The notes: generated by a model not told the origin, from the sequence alone. Positions 8,603 through 17,231 are shown, counted from the stretch's first letter. The stretch: 64,000 nt of DNA from Actinomycetes bacterium (GCA_023394615.1 JAEXAI010000019.1:62001-126000), one strand, 5' to 3'. Program-made: numbers and translations.

Positions 8603-8888
8603 CTACCAGTCGATGGCCTCCATGATCGCGACGACCGTACCGCATGCTTCCTGCAGCGATATGTCGCCTACGTAGGGATACCTGCGGGCGTATGTCTCCC
8701 AGCGGTCCAGCATGCCGGTATCGGATGCCGCCCTTGATAACCACGTTTTTGCGCCAGGGCGAGAGCGATATCCTCTCGAGCAGACGTTCGAGAAGGTAGT
8801 TCTGCATCACCATCTGAGGTGGCACGCCCTCCTCCTTGGCCCTGTTGCGGATGATTGCCTTGAGCTGCATAGCGTTCTTGGTCCTCAC
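8603..8888 (-). pseudogene. abiEii: AbiEii nucleotidyltransferase toxin with internal deletion
   Basis: The first 50 codons match the N-terminus of AbiEii toxins (MQLKAIIRNRAKEEG, then WRKNVVIKGG). Directly after VIKGG the frame shifts and the other frame gives a typical C-terminal end, LDRWETYARRYPYVGDISLQ through VAIMEAIDW to a stop at 8603. The middle of the gene, including the nucleotidyltransferase catalytic core, is gone. AbiEii toxins normally have roughly 250-300 residues; about 85 codons remain. The start overlaps the antitoxin stop as ATGA, the usual operon order. Confidence 0.75.
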
Positions 8889-9484
8889 AGCAGCACCTCC
8901 AGGTAATTGCGGATCTTTCTCTCGACGCCGAGCGCGCGGGCGTATCCCAGCAGCTTCTGAACGTCCTTTCCGCTGCTGCGAGCGTATTGCTTCATGGCCG
9001 GGTTGACCACCTGAACGTCCACGACTCGCTGTCCGCGCACCATGTCGCAGAGCGTTCGTTCCAGGTCGTATGCTCTTATCTCGTTGCCGTAGGGGGTTTT
9101 GAGCGATGCGAGTCCCAAATCCAGAACGTCATCGGCGCACGTGCGCACTTCTATGCCCGCCTCCCGAGCCTTGGTCGCCCGGTATGAGCGCGGGAAGGTC
9201 ATGGTAAGGGAGAAGGGGGTTCGGTCTGCGTATCCATGGAGGTAGAGTGCCGTCGCGTCGGAGAACACGCCTTTCGGAAAGCGAAGCTGGGCAGCTAGGA
9301 ACTCGTCCTCCCAGGCATCGGTCAAGCAGTACACGCCACGCTGGACGCGCTCGAGCTCGCCCGCCTTCACCATATCCGAGATGCGAGCACGCGGGATGCC
9401 GGCGTCCATAACCTGCGCCGTGGTCACCAAACCGCCGTTTTCCTGCGCCAAGTCGACGATAGCCTGCATGCCCATCACCTCCAC
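8885..9484 (-). CDS. abiEi: AbiEi-type antitoxin / transcriptional regulator
   Basis: A 199-residue type IV antitoxin of the AbiEi family. An N-terminal winged helix (LVTTAQVMDAGIPRARISDM), a middle segment ending GVYCLTD, and the C-terminal domain with DLERTLCDMVRGQ are in normal order and the gene appears intact. AbiEi represses its own operon through inverted repeats and counteracts AbiEii. Here its toxin gene is gutted, leaving the antitoxin as an orphan. The ATG at 9469 is an alternative start. AT-rich sequence at 9490-9525 is the likely promoter and operator region. Confidence 0.82.
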   Translation of the reverse strand: MEVMGMQAIVDLAQENGGLVTTAQVMDAGIPRARISDMVKAGELERVQRGVYCLTDAWEDEFLAAQLRFPKGVFSDATALYLHGYADRTPFSLTMTFPRSYRATKAREAGIEVRTCADDVLDLGLASLKTPYGNEIRAYDLERTLCDMVRGQRVVDVQVVNPAMKQYARSSGKDVQKLLGYARALGVERKIRNYLEVLL

Positions 9485-9525
9485 ATAGTCCGTTTACACT
9501 GAATATTATTTCATATTAAGTTGTA

Positions 9526-9991
9526 ATGGACAATACGGAGAGTAGAATCGATGCCGACATCGAGAGCATTCGCAGGAACCCCGTGCTTGCCGATCTGTTT
9601 CAGCGCCTGTCCTTCGGGAAGCTTCGCGGCAGCGCTCTGCGCAAGATCTGCCACGAGACCATAGCCAAGGACAGCTAAAGCTATGAATGCATTTATCTGC
9701 CGAGGTTCAAGGACAAGAACGGCTTGTAGCGCCACCTTGTGGGACATGAACCATGTCAAGGGAGGTTCCACCGACCAAGTCACCGACCAAGTCACCGACC
9801 CAGTCACATCCCCAGTCACACCCCCAGTCGGCAAGTTGTTGGAGATACTCAGGGATTCTGAGCTTTCAACCTCAGATTTAATGGCTGCAACAACGATTGA
9901 CAGAGTGGTCCATCACGGGCGATTGGCTGAATTCAACGGTACAAGCAAGCGAATGGATGCGTCGTTAATGCTTGGCCACGTGGAAGTATAG
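9526..9991 (+). pseudogene. Remnant of an AlbA_2/Schlafen-type ATP-binding regulator
   Basis: Two separate frames match one family. The first (9526-9678) contains RRNPVLADLFQRLSFGKLRG, resembling the RNPVIADLFHRM..ERRGSG region of AlbA_2 (AAA_4) proteins. The second (about 9745-9991) has the Val-Thr-Asp-Gln tandem linker (VTDQVTDQVTDPVTSPVTPP) and a winged-helix beginning (LLEILRDSELSTSDLMAA) that usually follow it. The N-terminal ATP-binding part and the sequence joining the two pieces are lost. No functional product is expected. Confidence 0.55.
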
Positions 9992-10062
9992 AGGACAGAC
10001 AAAGGTCAGCAAAGCTGAGGCTGTCAAACCCGAAAAAATTACGCGGCCACTTCCGAAAAATA

Positions 10063-10518
10063 ATGCTTGCCAAAAACACCGTGCAGGCCGATACACCTGA
10101 ACTGCCGTTTAGCCCGCGCTTCTTCGACGCCCTCTTCAGCCTTGACTCCTACAACTACTTCGGAAGGGAAGAAGGGGTCATCGACAGAATCGCCGCGTAC
10201 GTGAAGGTCGGCGGAAAGATGCTGATCGCCGTCCCCGGGCTGACGCGGCCCCTGGACGAACAGATGATGGAGGTCTTTTCCAAGTTATGGACCCCTGAGC
10301 AGATGGATTATATCCGCACCGTCGATTGGTGGCGCAGCTTGTTCGAGAAGTCCTCAGCAGTCCATCTGGACGCGATAGGCCTGATGGACTGCTATAGGCA
10401 GGCATGGATGGATTGGCTTACCTGCGACAATGAATACGCCCAAGGCGATTGCGGCGCGATGGAGGCCGGAGGGCTTGAATTGATGAATCTCATTCAGATC
10501 GAACTGAGAGTCGCCTGA
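10063..10518 (+). pseudogene. C-terminal fragment of a SAM-dependent methyltransferase
   Basis: A 151-codon frame matching the second half of a class I methyltransferase: FFDALFSLDSYNYFG (motif II region), YVKVGGKMLIAVPG, and SKLWTPEQMDYIRTVDWW. The first part with the glycine-rich SAM-binding motif is absent; upstream sequence does not encode it in any frame. I therefore call it a truncated gene, although a short ORF with an ATG remains open. It faces the broken MerR gene tail to tail. Confidence 0.6.
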
Positions 10519-10534
10519 GGCATTCCGCAGCGTT

Positions 10535-11175
10535 CTACGCTTTTGCGATGGGCACCTGCACCTCGGTGAGCCATTCGGCTTCGGAGTCCTTGTTCCAGAT
10601 GCCGTCGATGTAGCTGGTACGCGGCAGGTCGGTCATGGTATAGCCGTTCTCCTCTATCCACCTGAAAATGTAGGCGTATGCGCTGGCCAGGTCTTCATAT
10701 GGGCCTTTGTGCATCACCGAAGCCACTGTTGCGGCAGGCACTTCCTTGAAGGCGACTCCATCAAAGTCCGCCTTCTTCTCCGTCACCGCTTCGCAGTACT
10801 CGATACGATTGTCGAACTCCCTGTAGCCGTGATCCAGGTTCACGGTGTAGCAATACTCCGGCTTCGCACACTGCAGATTGGGGTACTTTTCCATAACCTG
10901 TCTGCCCAGTGCAGGAATGAGTGTGAAATACGCTTCGTAGTTCGGCATGGTCATCTCTTTGGAGTAGACGATGCATGCGGGCAGTTCTTTGATGGTCGTG
11001 GCATACGACATGAGCAGTTCCTCCTGTTTTCCCTGCAAGATGAATTGGATTCGGGAAAGCTGGTTTCGCTGGTCGGCGATGTCTTCTTCAAGCTCCTCGG
11101 CCCGACGGTTCAAGACAGCCGCAGCGTCTTCACCGTGGTCATACCCATTTTCGAGAACTCGCCGATGCGAAACAT
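10535..11175 (-). pseudogene. MerR-family regulator with deleted DNA-binding domain
   Basis: An ATG at 11175 behind a GGAGGGG ribosome site starts MFRIGEFSKMGMTTVKTLRL, the standard first helices of a MerR winged helix, but the frame stops one codon later. In the next frame, LNRRAEELEEDIADQRNQLS begins a coiled coil followed by a GyrI-like effector-binding domain (about 150 residues to 10535). Roughly the recognition wing and start of the coiled coil have been deleted with a frameshift. The effector domain could only be made from an internal start, so I treat the gene as broken. Confidence 0.7.
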
Positions 11176-11381
11176 CTTTTTCCCCTCCTCTCTGACGAAC
11201 CCATCTTGCGCCCTCCCGCAGCAGGAGAGTCAAGTACCGGACCGGAAACTGTGCCGTCAATTGTAGAGCCGTCGAACTCCTCTATCCATATTCACCCTTA
11301 TCAGCGTACGCGATGCTCATAGGATTGATCGGCAGCGAAGAGACATGGCGGGTAGGATGGCGACCGAAAACCAGACAGGTT

Positions 11382-12752
11382 CTAAATACAGAAACTCATG
11401 TACAGAGGCAGGTAAATCCTATTGCCTTCTACTTTCATCTGCTTTGGATGCAATACCACCTCTGAACCGACACGGTTCTTGAATTTCGCATGAAAGTCAT
11501 CGAGCGAAGTAGTGGAATAACGCTTGGTCGACTTCACCTCGATAGGGCACACACATGGCTTAAGCGATGACGAGGTTCCTCTGGTAAGCAAGAAGTCGAC
11601 TTCTCTTGCCAACGGGGATTTCCTATTCGCATCCTTTGGCTCTTCTGTCCAGGAATAATAGAACAGACGCTCTGCGTTCGAGCGAATCTGCTGAGCGACG
11701 ACGTTTTCAACGATCATTCCTTTATTGATGGACAGTTTGCCGAATTGGATGGCTTTATACACCTCAAGTACGTTCTCTCCATCTGCAAATGCGTGACTCA
11801 CCAACAATCCGGTGTCTGCCATGTAGCATTTTAGGTTCCCCTCATCTTCGGTGAACTTATAACCCACGTTCGGGTCGGTACACCTACGGCACACATTGAT
11901 GAGATGAGCATCCTCGAGCCACATGACGGCAGACTCGTAGTCACGAGATCGGGCGTTCTTGCCCAGCGTCGAAAACTTGAATCGTTTGCTGCCAGCCGAC
12001 AGCTGTCCGGGAACTGCGTTGAAAATCGCATAGGCCTTTCTGCCGTCCGGACCACCGAACTTCCCCATATCATCAAGGTAGAGAGCCAGTATTCTGCGTT
12101 TGACCTTGTCGCATGCAGCGAAGTCCTTCTTTTCCAAGAAAGCCGAAACCGCCTGGGGCATGCCCCCGACCAACATGTATTCGTTGAAGAGCATTTCGCA
12201 CTTCCCATGGATGGCCTGCGGCAAAGCAGCACGGTCATCGAAGGAGCGCTTGATCTCGTCGGCGAGCATCTTATCGCCTTGAGCCCACAGATACTCTTCG
12301 AAATCCAAAGGATCAAGCGATAGGCGGTCTTCTTCCGAAGGAATAACGATATTTCGCACGTTCTTCTTTATTGAAACCAACGAGCCGGTCTCTATATAGT
12401 CGTAGCGACCATCCGCAACCAGGTGCTTTATAAGCTCGCGTGCCTTGGGAAAGTTTTGCACCTCGTCGAAGATGATTACGGCATCTCGCTCAGGCAGCGC
12501 CTTGGTGTAATAGAGTTGCAGCATGCGCAGTAGCGTATCGATGTCCCCCTGATTGGTCTCGAACAGGTCGCGCAGTTCCTTGTTCGCGCCGGAGAAGTCT
12601 ATATAGATGAAGTCTGAGTACTCCTCGGCGGCAAAACGCTTTGCCAAGGTCGTTTTCCCGACACGACGGGCTCCCTCGATGAGCATTGCCGTCTGCCCGA
12701 GGGACTCGTTTTTCCACGCGAGCAGCTTTGCGTATGCTTTTCTCTCGAACAT
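11382..12752 (-). CDS. AAA_14/DUF4143 ATP-binding protein, paralogue of the 4.7-kb gene
   Basis: A 456-residue ATPase with Walker A GARRVGKTT (27-35), Walker B VIIFDEVQ (about 92-99) and the C-terminal DUF4143 pattern EVDFLL plus PIEVKSTKRY. Long blocks are shared with the gene at 4732-6114, for example LVADGRYDYIETGSLVSIKK and EYMLVGGMPQ, so the two are paralogues in opposite orientation about 5 kb apart. The gene is complete. Role unknown; family members are often polymorphic between strains. Confidence 0.8.
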   Translation of the reverse strand: MFERKAYAKLLAWKNESLGQTAMLIEGARRVGKTTLAKRFAAEEYSDFIYIDFSGANKELRDLFETNQGDIDTLLRMLQLYYTKALPERDAVIIFDEVQNFPKARELIKHLVADGRYDYIETGSLVSIKKNVRNIVIPSEEDRLSLDPLDFEEYLWAQGDKMLADEIKRSFDDRAALPQAIHGKCEMLFNEYMLVGGMPQAVSAFLEKKDFAACDKVKRRILALYLDDMGKFGGPDGRKAYAIFNAVPGQLSAGSKRFKFSTLGKNARSRDYESAVMWLEDAHLINVCRRCTDPNVGYKFTEDEGNLKCYMADTGLLVSHAFADGENVLEVYKAIQFGKLSINKGMIVENVVAQQIRSNAERLFYYSWTEEPKDANRKSPLAREVDFLLTRGTSSSLKPCVCPIEVKSTKRYSTTSLDDFHAKFKNRVGSEVVLHPKQMKVEGNRIYLPLYMSFCI

Positions 12753-12995
12753 GGTCGCTCTCTTTAAGATTCACGGTTTGAGATTATAAACATACGTATT
12801 ATTTCACAGAATTAGATTCTGGTCTACTGCGAATTTTCACGGTTTTGTCTTGTATGTGATGCATGAGTTGTAGGAAATCCCCTGCTCTCGAATATCCGGT
12901 TTCCTCTGAACGATGTGCGCCATCTGTCCTTCTATAGAAATACAAGCTGCATCTGTGCCATTATTGCAGCAAGTTTTTCTATAAAGGAGGTAACC

Positions 12996-13205
12996 GTGAC
13001 CAAGACACGGGAACTGCTCCGGTTCATGGAGGGGCGCGGTGGCGTCGCGCGCTCCGCAGACGGTGCACACCCGTTCCCGACGCAAAACAGCGCGCCGCCG
13101 CCAAACGCGCGCGGCAGAACACGAACGGTACGGCGACGCACAGTGGGGACAAAAGCCGCGACGCGCGCGGCCGCGAGCAGATGGAGAGGTAGGGGAGCGC
13201 CATGA
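12996..13205 (+). CDS. Small basic protein, possibly frameshifted
   Basis: A GTG start lies 5 bases after the very strong ribosome site AAAGGAGG; the 69-codon frame is rich in Arg, Ala and Gly and ends overlapping the next ATG as ATGA. Another frame at the end reads NTNGTATHSGDKSRDARGRE, which looks more protein-like, so a frameshift around 13100 is possible. The start and coupling suggest that something is translated here, but the product family is unknown. Confidence 0.4.
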   Translation: MTKTRELLRFMEGRGGVARSADGAHPFPTQNSAPPPNARGRTRTVRRRTVGTKAATRAAASRWRGRGAP

Positions 13206-13801
13206 ACATTCGCGTCTACTACGACAGCGGGAGGCTCGACGAGTTCGACGTGGAGCACTTCACCGTCTCCGAGCCCTTCGACGGCAGGAACATGCTCACC
13301 GACTTCGAGCTACGCTTCGACGAGCTAGGGAAGGAGAGCCTGTGGCTGCAGGCCCATTTCTACGACGTGCGTCCCGAGTACCGCGAGGGCGTCGCACCCG
13401 AGGCCGTGCCGGTGGCGCGGCGCATGAAGGGATGGCGGTTCCTCCTGGTGGACAAGAGCGAGATAGGCCGCGTGGCCAAGATCATCGTCAACGGGGAACT
13501 CGTCGCCTGGAGGCAGGGGCCGGACCTCGTCAACGGCATCCGCTTCGATGCCCAGGAGATGGCCTGCTATTCCGACGACGTTACCTCTTCGGTCAGCCGC
13601 AGGGCCGTCGCGCTGCACGACTATCTCGCCGCCGCGCATCCTGAGCTTGCCGCAGACGAAGACGCCCTCTGCGCGATGTTCGGCTTCACGAGACGCGCCT
13701 TCGAGTCGGTGCTCGATGCCGAGCAGATGCAGCCCGTTCAGTCAGACGGCAACGGCACCGACTGGATGGATGAGGACAGCGGAGAGGGGGAAACGCAATG
13801 A
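13202..13801 (+). CDS. Conserved hypothetical protein of a mobile-element module
   Basis: A 199-residue soluble protein beginning MNIRVYYDSGRLDEFDVEHF. I recall closely similar proteins recurring in integrative elements of Coriobacteriia, but cannot name the function. It is acidic at the C-terminus (MDEDSGEGE), with no transmembrane span or catalytic motif that I can point to. A GGGGAG ribosome site precedes the ATG, its start overlaps the previous stop and its stop overlaps the next start, so translation of the three is coupled. Confidence 0.7.
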   Translation: MNIRVYYDSGRLDEFDVEHFTVSEPFDGRNMLTDFELRFDELGKESLWLQAHFYDVRPEYREGVAPEAVPVARRMKGWRFLLVDKSEIGRVAKIIVNGELVAWRQGPDLVNGIRFDAQEMACYSDDVTSSVSRRAVALHDYLAAAHPELAADEDALCAMFGFTRRAFESVLDAEQMQPVQSDGNGTDWMDEDSGEGETQ

Positions 13802-13860
13802 GATTCGTCATAGGGTTCTTCGCCTGGCTATTCAGGGCCGTCTTCAGGTCGTTCATGTAG
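13798..13860 (+). CDS. 20-residue hydrophobic peptide
   Basis: A 21-codon frame (MRFVIGFFAWLFRAVFRSFM) starting at the ATGA overlap with the preceding gene and ending 13 bases before the next. Arginines at 2, 13 and 17 alternate with aromatic and aliphatic residues, as in an amphipathic or membrane-inserting helix. The overlapping start is the main evidence that it is expressed; function unknown. Confidence 0.45.
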   Translation: MRFVIGFFAWLFRAVFRSFM

Positions 13861-13873
13861 GAAAGGGGTCATC

Positions 13874-14620
13874 ATGGGAATCAGTAAGGTTCTTTCGGGA
13901 GCGAAAGCACGCATCACAGGTATAAGCAGGAAGAAGTTCATAGCGATTGTCGCATGCCTGGCCGCCGTCGTCATGGTCATCGTCATCGTGGGCATGCGCG
14001 GTTGCACAGGCGCAGGCGCATCAGAAGATAGCGGTACCACATGCTCCACCAGCGTCGCCACGCAACCCTCCCAAGAAGGGAGCGCCGATAACGCCACAGG
14101 CACAAACGCCACCAATTCGAATCAGAATCCTGATGCCGCAGACCCGACCGTCGCCTCAGGCAACGATACTGACAAGGACGGAGATCTTTCATCGCCCACA
14201 ACAACGCCTTCGTCTGCACCTGATGCATCATCCGGCGGACAATCGCCAGATGCCTCGACGGGCTCCTCCGCATCTGACGGATCCAGCAGTGGCGGCAGCG
14301 TGACGGATTCAGGCAATGCGGGTGATGCTGCACCGTCCAAGACCTGGGTCATCGACTACACGCAGATCTGGGTGGAGGACAGCCCAGGCTGGACAGAGCA
14401 GGTGCCCGTCTACGGATACGAGGAGCACTCGATTTGCAACGTCTGCAACGCGGACATCACCGGCACTGACGTAGCGGCACATGCCAAAGCACATATGCTC
14501 GCGGGCGAAGGCGGCGGCCATCACACCGAGATGGTGCAGATCGTCACTGGCTACGAAACCGAATACCATGAAGCAACCGGCCACTACGAGACCGTGGAGA
14601 GCGGCGGGCATTGGGAGTAA
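13874..14620 (+). CDS. Membrane-anchored protein with low-complexity stalk and CxxC domain
   Basis: A 248-residue protein with a basic N-terminus, one membrane span (IAIVACLAAVVMVIVIVGM, about 24-42), a Ser/Thr/Asp/Gly-rich linker of about 110 residues, and a compact C-terminal domain (about 155-248). That domain has aromatic-acidic repeats (WVIDYTQIWVEDS, YGYEEHS), a CNVCNAD pair with following His residues, and VTGYETEYHEATGHYETVE. The Cys and His pattern may bind a metal. An AAAGGGG ribosome site precedes the ATG. It closes the coupled mobile-type module. Confidence 0.65.
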   Translation: MGISKVLSGAKARITGISRKKFIAIVACLAAVVMVIVIVGMRGCTGAGASEDSGTTCSTSVATQPSQEGSADNATGTNATNSNQNPDAADPTVASGNDTDKDGDLSSPTTTPSSAPDASSGGQSPDASTGSSASDGSSSGGSVTDSGNAGDAAPSKTWVIDYTQIWVEDSPGWTEQVPVYGYEEHSICNVCNADITGTDVAAHAKAHMLAGEGGGHHTEMVQIVTGYETEYHEATGHYETVESGGHWE

Positions 14621-14773
14621 TAACGCTCTCGGAATCGTAGGCAATAGTGCTATTCGAGCGCCAATAGATAAGGGGCATTAAAAGTCATGGCTCTGACCGA
14701 GACCGGCAATAGAAGCTCGAGGTAGCATCTTGATTCTGCTCGTAAAGTGGTATTGCTCCTATACCGTGCCTTA

Positions 14774-14817
14774 AAAGACAGATGAGGCTCCTCTTTTGAG
14801 GAGCCTCATCTGTCTTT
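14774..14817. terminator. Bidirectional terminator
   Basis: A perfect 20-bp inverted repeat (14774-14793 with 14798-14817) around a TTTT loop, with AAA at its left and TTT at its right edge. It lies between the convergent 13.9-kb gene and the MFS gene and can stop both transcripts. Confidence 0.85.
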
Positions 14818-14861
14818 ATGTCGTACTGCCAAAGGGTCTGGCTATGCAGCAAGAATACTAG

Positions 14862-16121
14862 TTATGCCACATCCTCCTGCGATAGCTCAGACCCGGTCTT
14901 CTTCTCGCCTTTGATGGCAAGGGGGATAAGAACCATGAGAACTATCATGGAAATCGCCATGATGATGAATCCAGCGGTATAGGTTCCAGCCGCGTCGCGC
15001 GCATATCCCATAATTGCGGGGAAGATTGCGCCGCCAAGGACAAAACCGAGCAGCTGGATGAACTGCGTGCAAAGCCCCGTACTCTCAACACCCACGCTGC
15101 GCGCAGCATAACCAAAGGCAAGCGTTGAATTGCAGTAATTGAAAATACCCAGCAGGGACATGAGGATGACCATGGCGATATAGGCGTTCATGGAAACCGC
15201 AGCAGCAAGACCGAAGAAGATGATGACCGCAATGGCGCCGAGCCCAATCATGAGTTTCTTGGTATTCTTTTTCTCAGCGAATTTTGGACAGAAGATGAGG
15301 AACGGAATTGCCACAACCGGATAGAGGTTGGCGAGCAGTCCGGACATGGAATCCGTCCAGCCTGCGCCTTCCATGAGAACAGTGGGAACCCAGAACGCCA
15401 CCACGCAGTATGCAGCTGTCTGGCCTATGATAATGGCCGCACATCCAATGACGGTGCGGTTGGCGATAATCTTTCCAAGGCCAGCGAAGGGATTGGGCTG
15501 GGTCGCCTTAAGATGGGCAACGGCCTTTTTTTGATCAGGATAATCCTTCAACCAGATGATACAGACAATAACGAGTATGGCATAGATGACAGCACTAATG
15601 GTAGCACCTATTCGCCACCCAACGAAGGACATGACAATGGTAAAACCATAGAGCGCCAGAAGCCCGCCTACGCCATCAGCACTCATCATGACGGCGAAAG
15701 AGGCACCTGAAGCAGTTGAGTTGGCTGTCCACTTCTCAGCCAGCGTAAAACCTCCACCTACTACAGCCGCGATACCAATACCTTCGACGGCGCGGGCGAC
15801 GAGGATCATCGTGTAGGTTTCCGCCATTCCAAATAGAACCTGACCAATGCCCATAACGAACAAACCACCGACGATGACCTTCTTGGTGCTCCAATAGTCT
15901 CCGAGAATACCGACGAACAGAATAGTGATTCCTAATGCAACCGTTGAGACAGATGCAAGGTTACCGAATTGAGCATAGGTCATGCCGAGGTCTTGCATGA
16001 TATTGGAAGACTGAGTGCTGTAGCTGGTGTAACCCAAAAACTGAATGCACTCTACGGCAAATATCAACCACACCATTGCCCATTTATGCTTATAACGAAC
16101 ATCCTCTACTTGAGTAGTCAT
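14862..16121 (-). CDS. MFS transporter of the bai-like operon
   Basis: A 419-residue major facilitator carrier with about 12 membrane spans and the loop motif GDYWSTKKVIVGG after span 2. Start at 16121 because AAGGAG lies 7 bases upstream; the open frame extends to 16163 inside the preceding gene. It is the last gene of an operon with two SnoaL-like proteins, an SDR and a large flavin enoate reductase, so it likely imports or exports their substrate. In bile-acid operons the corresponding carrier is BaiG; this one cannot be assigned a substrate from sequence alone. Confidence 0.83.
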   Translation of the reverse strand: MTTQVEDVRYKHKWAMVWLIFAVECIQFLGYTSYSTQSSNIMQDLGMTYAQFGNLASVSTVALGITILFVGILGDYWSTKKVIVGGLFVMGIGQVLFGMAETYTMILVARAVEGIGIAAVVGGGFTLAEKWTANSTASGASFAVMMSADGVGGLLALYGFTIVMSFVGWRIGATISAVIYAILVIVCIIWLKDYPDQKKAVAHLKATQPNPFAGLGKIIANRTVIGCAAIIIGQTAAYCVVAFWVPTVLMEGAGWTDSMSGLLANLYPVVAIPFLIFCPKFAEKKNTKKLMIGLGAIAVIIFFGLAAAVSMNAYIAMVILMSLLGIFNYCNSTLAFGYAARSVGVESTGLCTQFIQLLGFVLGGAIFPAIMGYARDAAGTYTAGFIIMAISMIVLMVLIPLAIKGEKKTGSELSQEDVA

Positions 16122-16137
16122 CTTTTTCTCCTTGCTT

Positions 16138-16629
16138 TTATAGATAGAAGGACTTGTATGCATTAGCGCACTGCGAGGTGTGGCCCTTCATCACGGCTTC
16201 GCCCCTTATATATTTGAAGTCCATGACCTTGCACTTCCAGTCGCCATCAACCTTGGCGAATTGGTTGTTGTAATAGGCGCGGCCAACATATTCAGAACCC
16301 GTATTGGCGTTGTACAAGTCATCCTGCAGCGCCCAGACCGCATTCGCAGTTGTGTCACTGGTAATATCAATGTAATGCTGATGTCCATGATGGCTCGAGA
16401 CCACTCCATCCGGGAATTCTTGTTGGGTCTCCTCGACAAACCACGAGCCACCTCTTATAGCCTCCTCCGTATCACGAACATAGAAGACGAAGTCATCGGT
16501 AAAAAGCTCTGCAAACCTAGTCCAGTTCTTTTGATCCATGCAATTCCAGTACTCGCACATAAGCTTCTCGATAGCTCTTTCGTCTTCGAGACGCTGGATT
16601 CGTTTTTCTAGTTTTTCGAGAGTTGTCAT
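16138..16629 (-). CDS. SnoaL-like protein with BaiE-like active-site spacing
   Basis: A 163-residue SnoaL/NTF2-fold protein, about the size of the bile acid 7-alpha-dehydratase BaiE (166). It starts with a coiled-coil helix (LEKLEKRIQRLEDERAIEKL) as BaiE does. BaiE is described as using Tyr30, Asp35 and His83; here Tyr27 and Asp32 keep that spacing and His80, His81 and His83 fall in the matching region (SSHHGHQH). This supports a dehydratase or isomerase on a polycyclic substrate, but the family also contains ketosteroid isomerases and non-enzymes. It sits between a second SnoaL gene and the MFS gene in the same operon. Confidence 0.78.
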   Translation of the reverse strand: MTTLEKLEKRIQRLEDERAIEKLMCEYWNCMDQKNWTRFAELFTDDFVFYVRDTEEAIRGGSWFVEETQQEFPDGVVSSHHGHQHYIDITSDTTANAVWALQDDLYNANTGSEYVGRAYYNNQFAKVDGDWKCKVMDFKYIRGEAVMKGHTSQCANAYKSFYL

Positions 16630-16656
16630 TTGGCTACCTTCCTTTTCCGTTGCTCA

Positions 16657-17205
16657 TCAACTCTGGATAACCTCATCGTCCCAGCCATCCTGCGGGGAGG
16701 CCCACAGAGTCTCATTGAACATAAGACGTTGGATATACCAACGACCATCCGAATCGAGGCTGCCCTCTTCATCGATTTTCACATACTGCTCATCGTACTC
16801 GCCCTGCTCGATGAAGCTCTTGCTGCCTGTGGTCTTGCGACCAACGAATGTGCGGTAAAAGCCGATCATGGTCCATTGGCCACTGGCATGAACACCGTCA
16901 TCGTCGACAACAATGCGCGGATTCATGAAGTTATGACCTAGGACGCCCTTGCCGGGGATGCCGTCAAGTTGTGTCTGATGCCATTTCAGGTGCTCGGCAA
17001 TCTTTTTGCGGCCGATATGCCCGCCGCCGTTACTGAAAGCGGTCTCATCGCCTGCCGCCCACTCCGCTTCGGGAGCGAAAATACTATCGACTTGAGTGTA
17101 GTCATGGTTGTTGTTACACATCGCACCGTAGCGAGCCTTAAGCTGTTTGATTTCCTCAATGTCGCTCAGGCGTCGAACTTCTTTTTCCAGCTCATCAATA
17201 TTCAT
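16657..17205 (-). CDS. Second SnoaL-like protein
   Basis: A 182-residue SnoaL-fold protein opening with the same helix pattern (IDELEKEVRRLSDIEEIKQL) as its neighbour, but otherwise diverged. It has Tyr26 and His91, but no Asp at the BaiE-like position five residues after the Tyr (Asn instead), so if it is catalytic it probably differs in reaction. The core NTF2 strands FMNPRIVVDDDGVHASGQW and GRWYIQRLMF are clear. It lies between the SDR and the first SnoaL gene with short gaps, so it is in the same transcript. Confidence 0.75.
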   Translation of the reverse strand: MNIDELEKEVRRLSDIEEIKQLKARYGAMCNNNHDYTQVDSIFAPEAEWAAGDETAFSNGGGHIGRKKIAEHLKWHQTQLDGIPGKGVLGHNFMNPRIVVDDDGVHASGQWTMIGFYRTFVGRKTTGSKSFIEQGEYDEQYVKIDEEGSLDSDGRWYIQRLMFNETLWASPQDGWDDEVIQS

Positions 17206-17231
17206 CTTTATTTCCGTTCCTCCCTCGGATT

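Noticed and set aside
9745..9835. Short tandem repeats of about 12 bases resembling a CRISPR or VNTR
   Set aside because: They are the coding repeat of a Val-Thr-Asp-Gln linker in an AlbA_2-type protein remnant; spacers and regular repeat units are absent.
12837..13085. Minus-strand cysteine-rich ORF of 82 codons
   Set aside because: It runs through the strong ribosome site of the plus-strand gene and has no start signal of its own.
13039..13925. Long ORFs overlapping the 13.2-kb gene in other frames
   Set aside because: They are Arg/Pro-rich shadows of GC-rich coding sequence, and the called gene has better starts and coupling.
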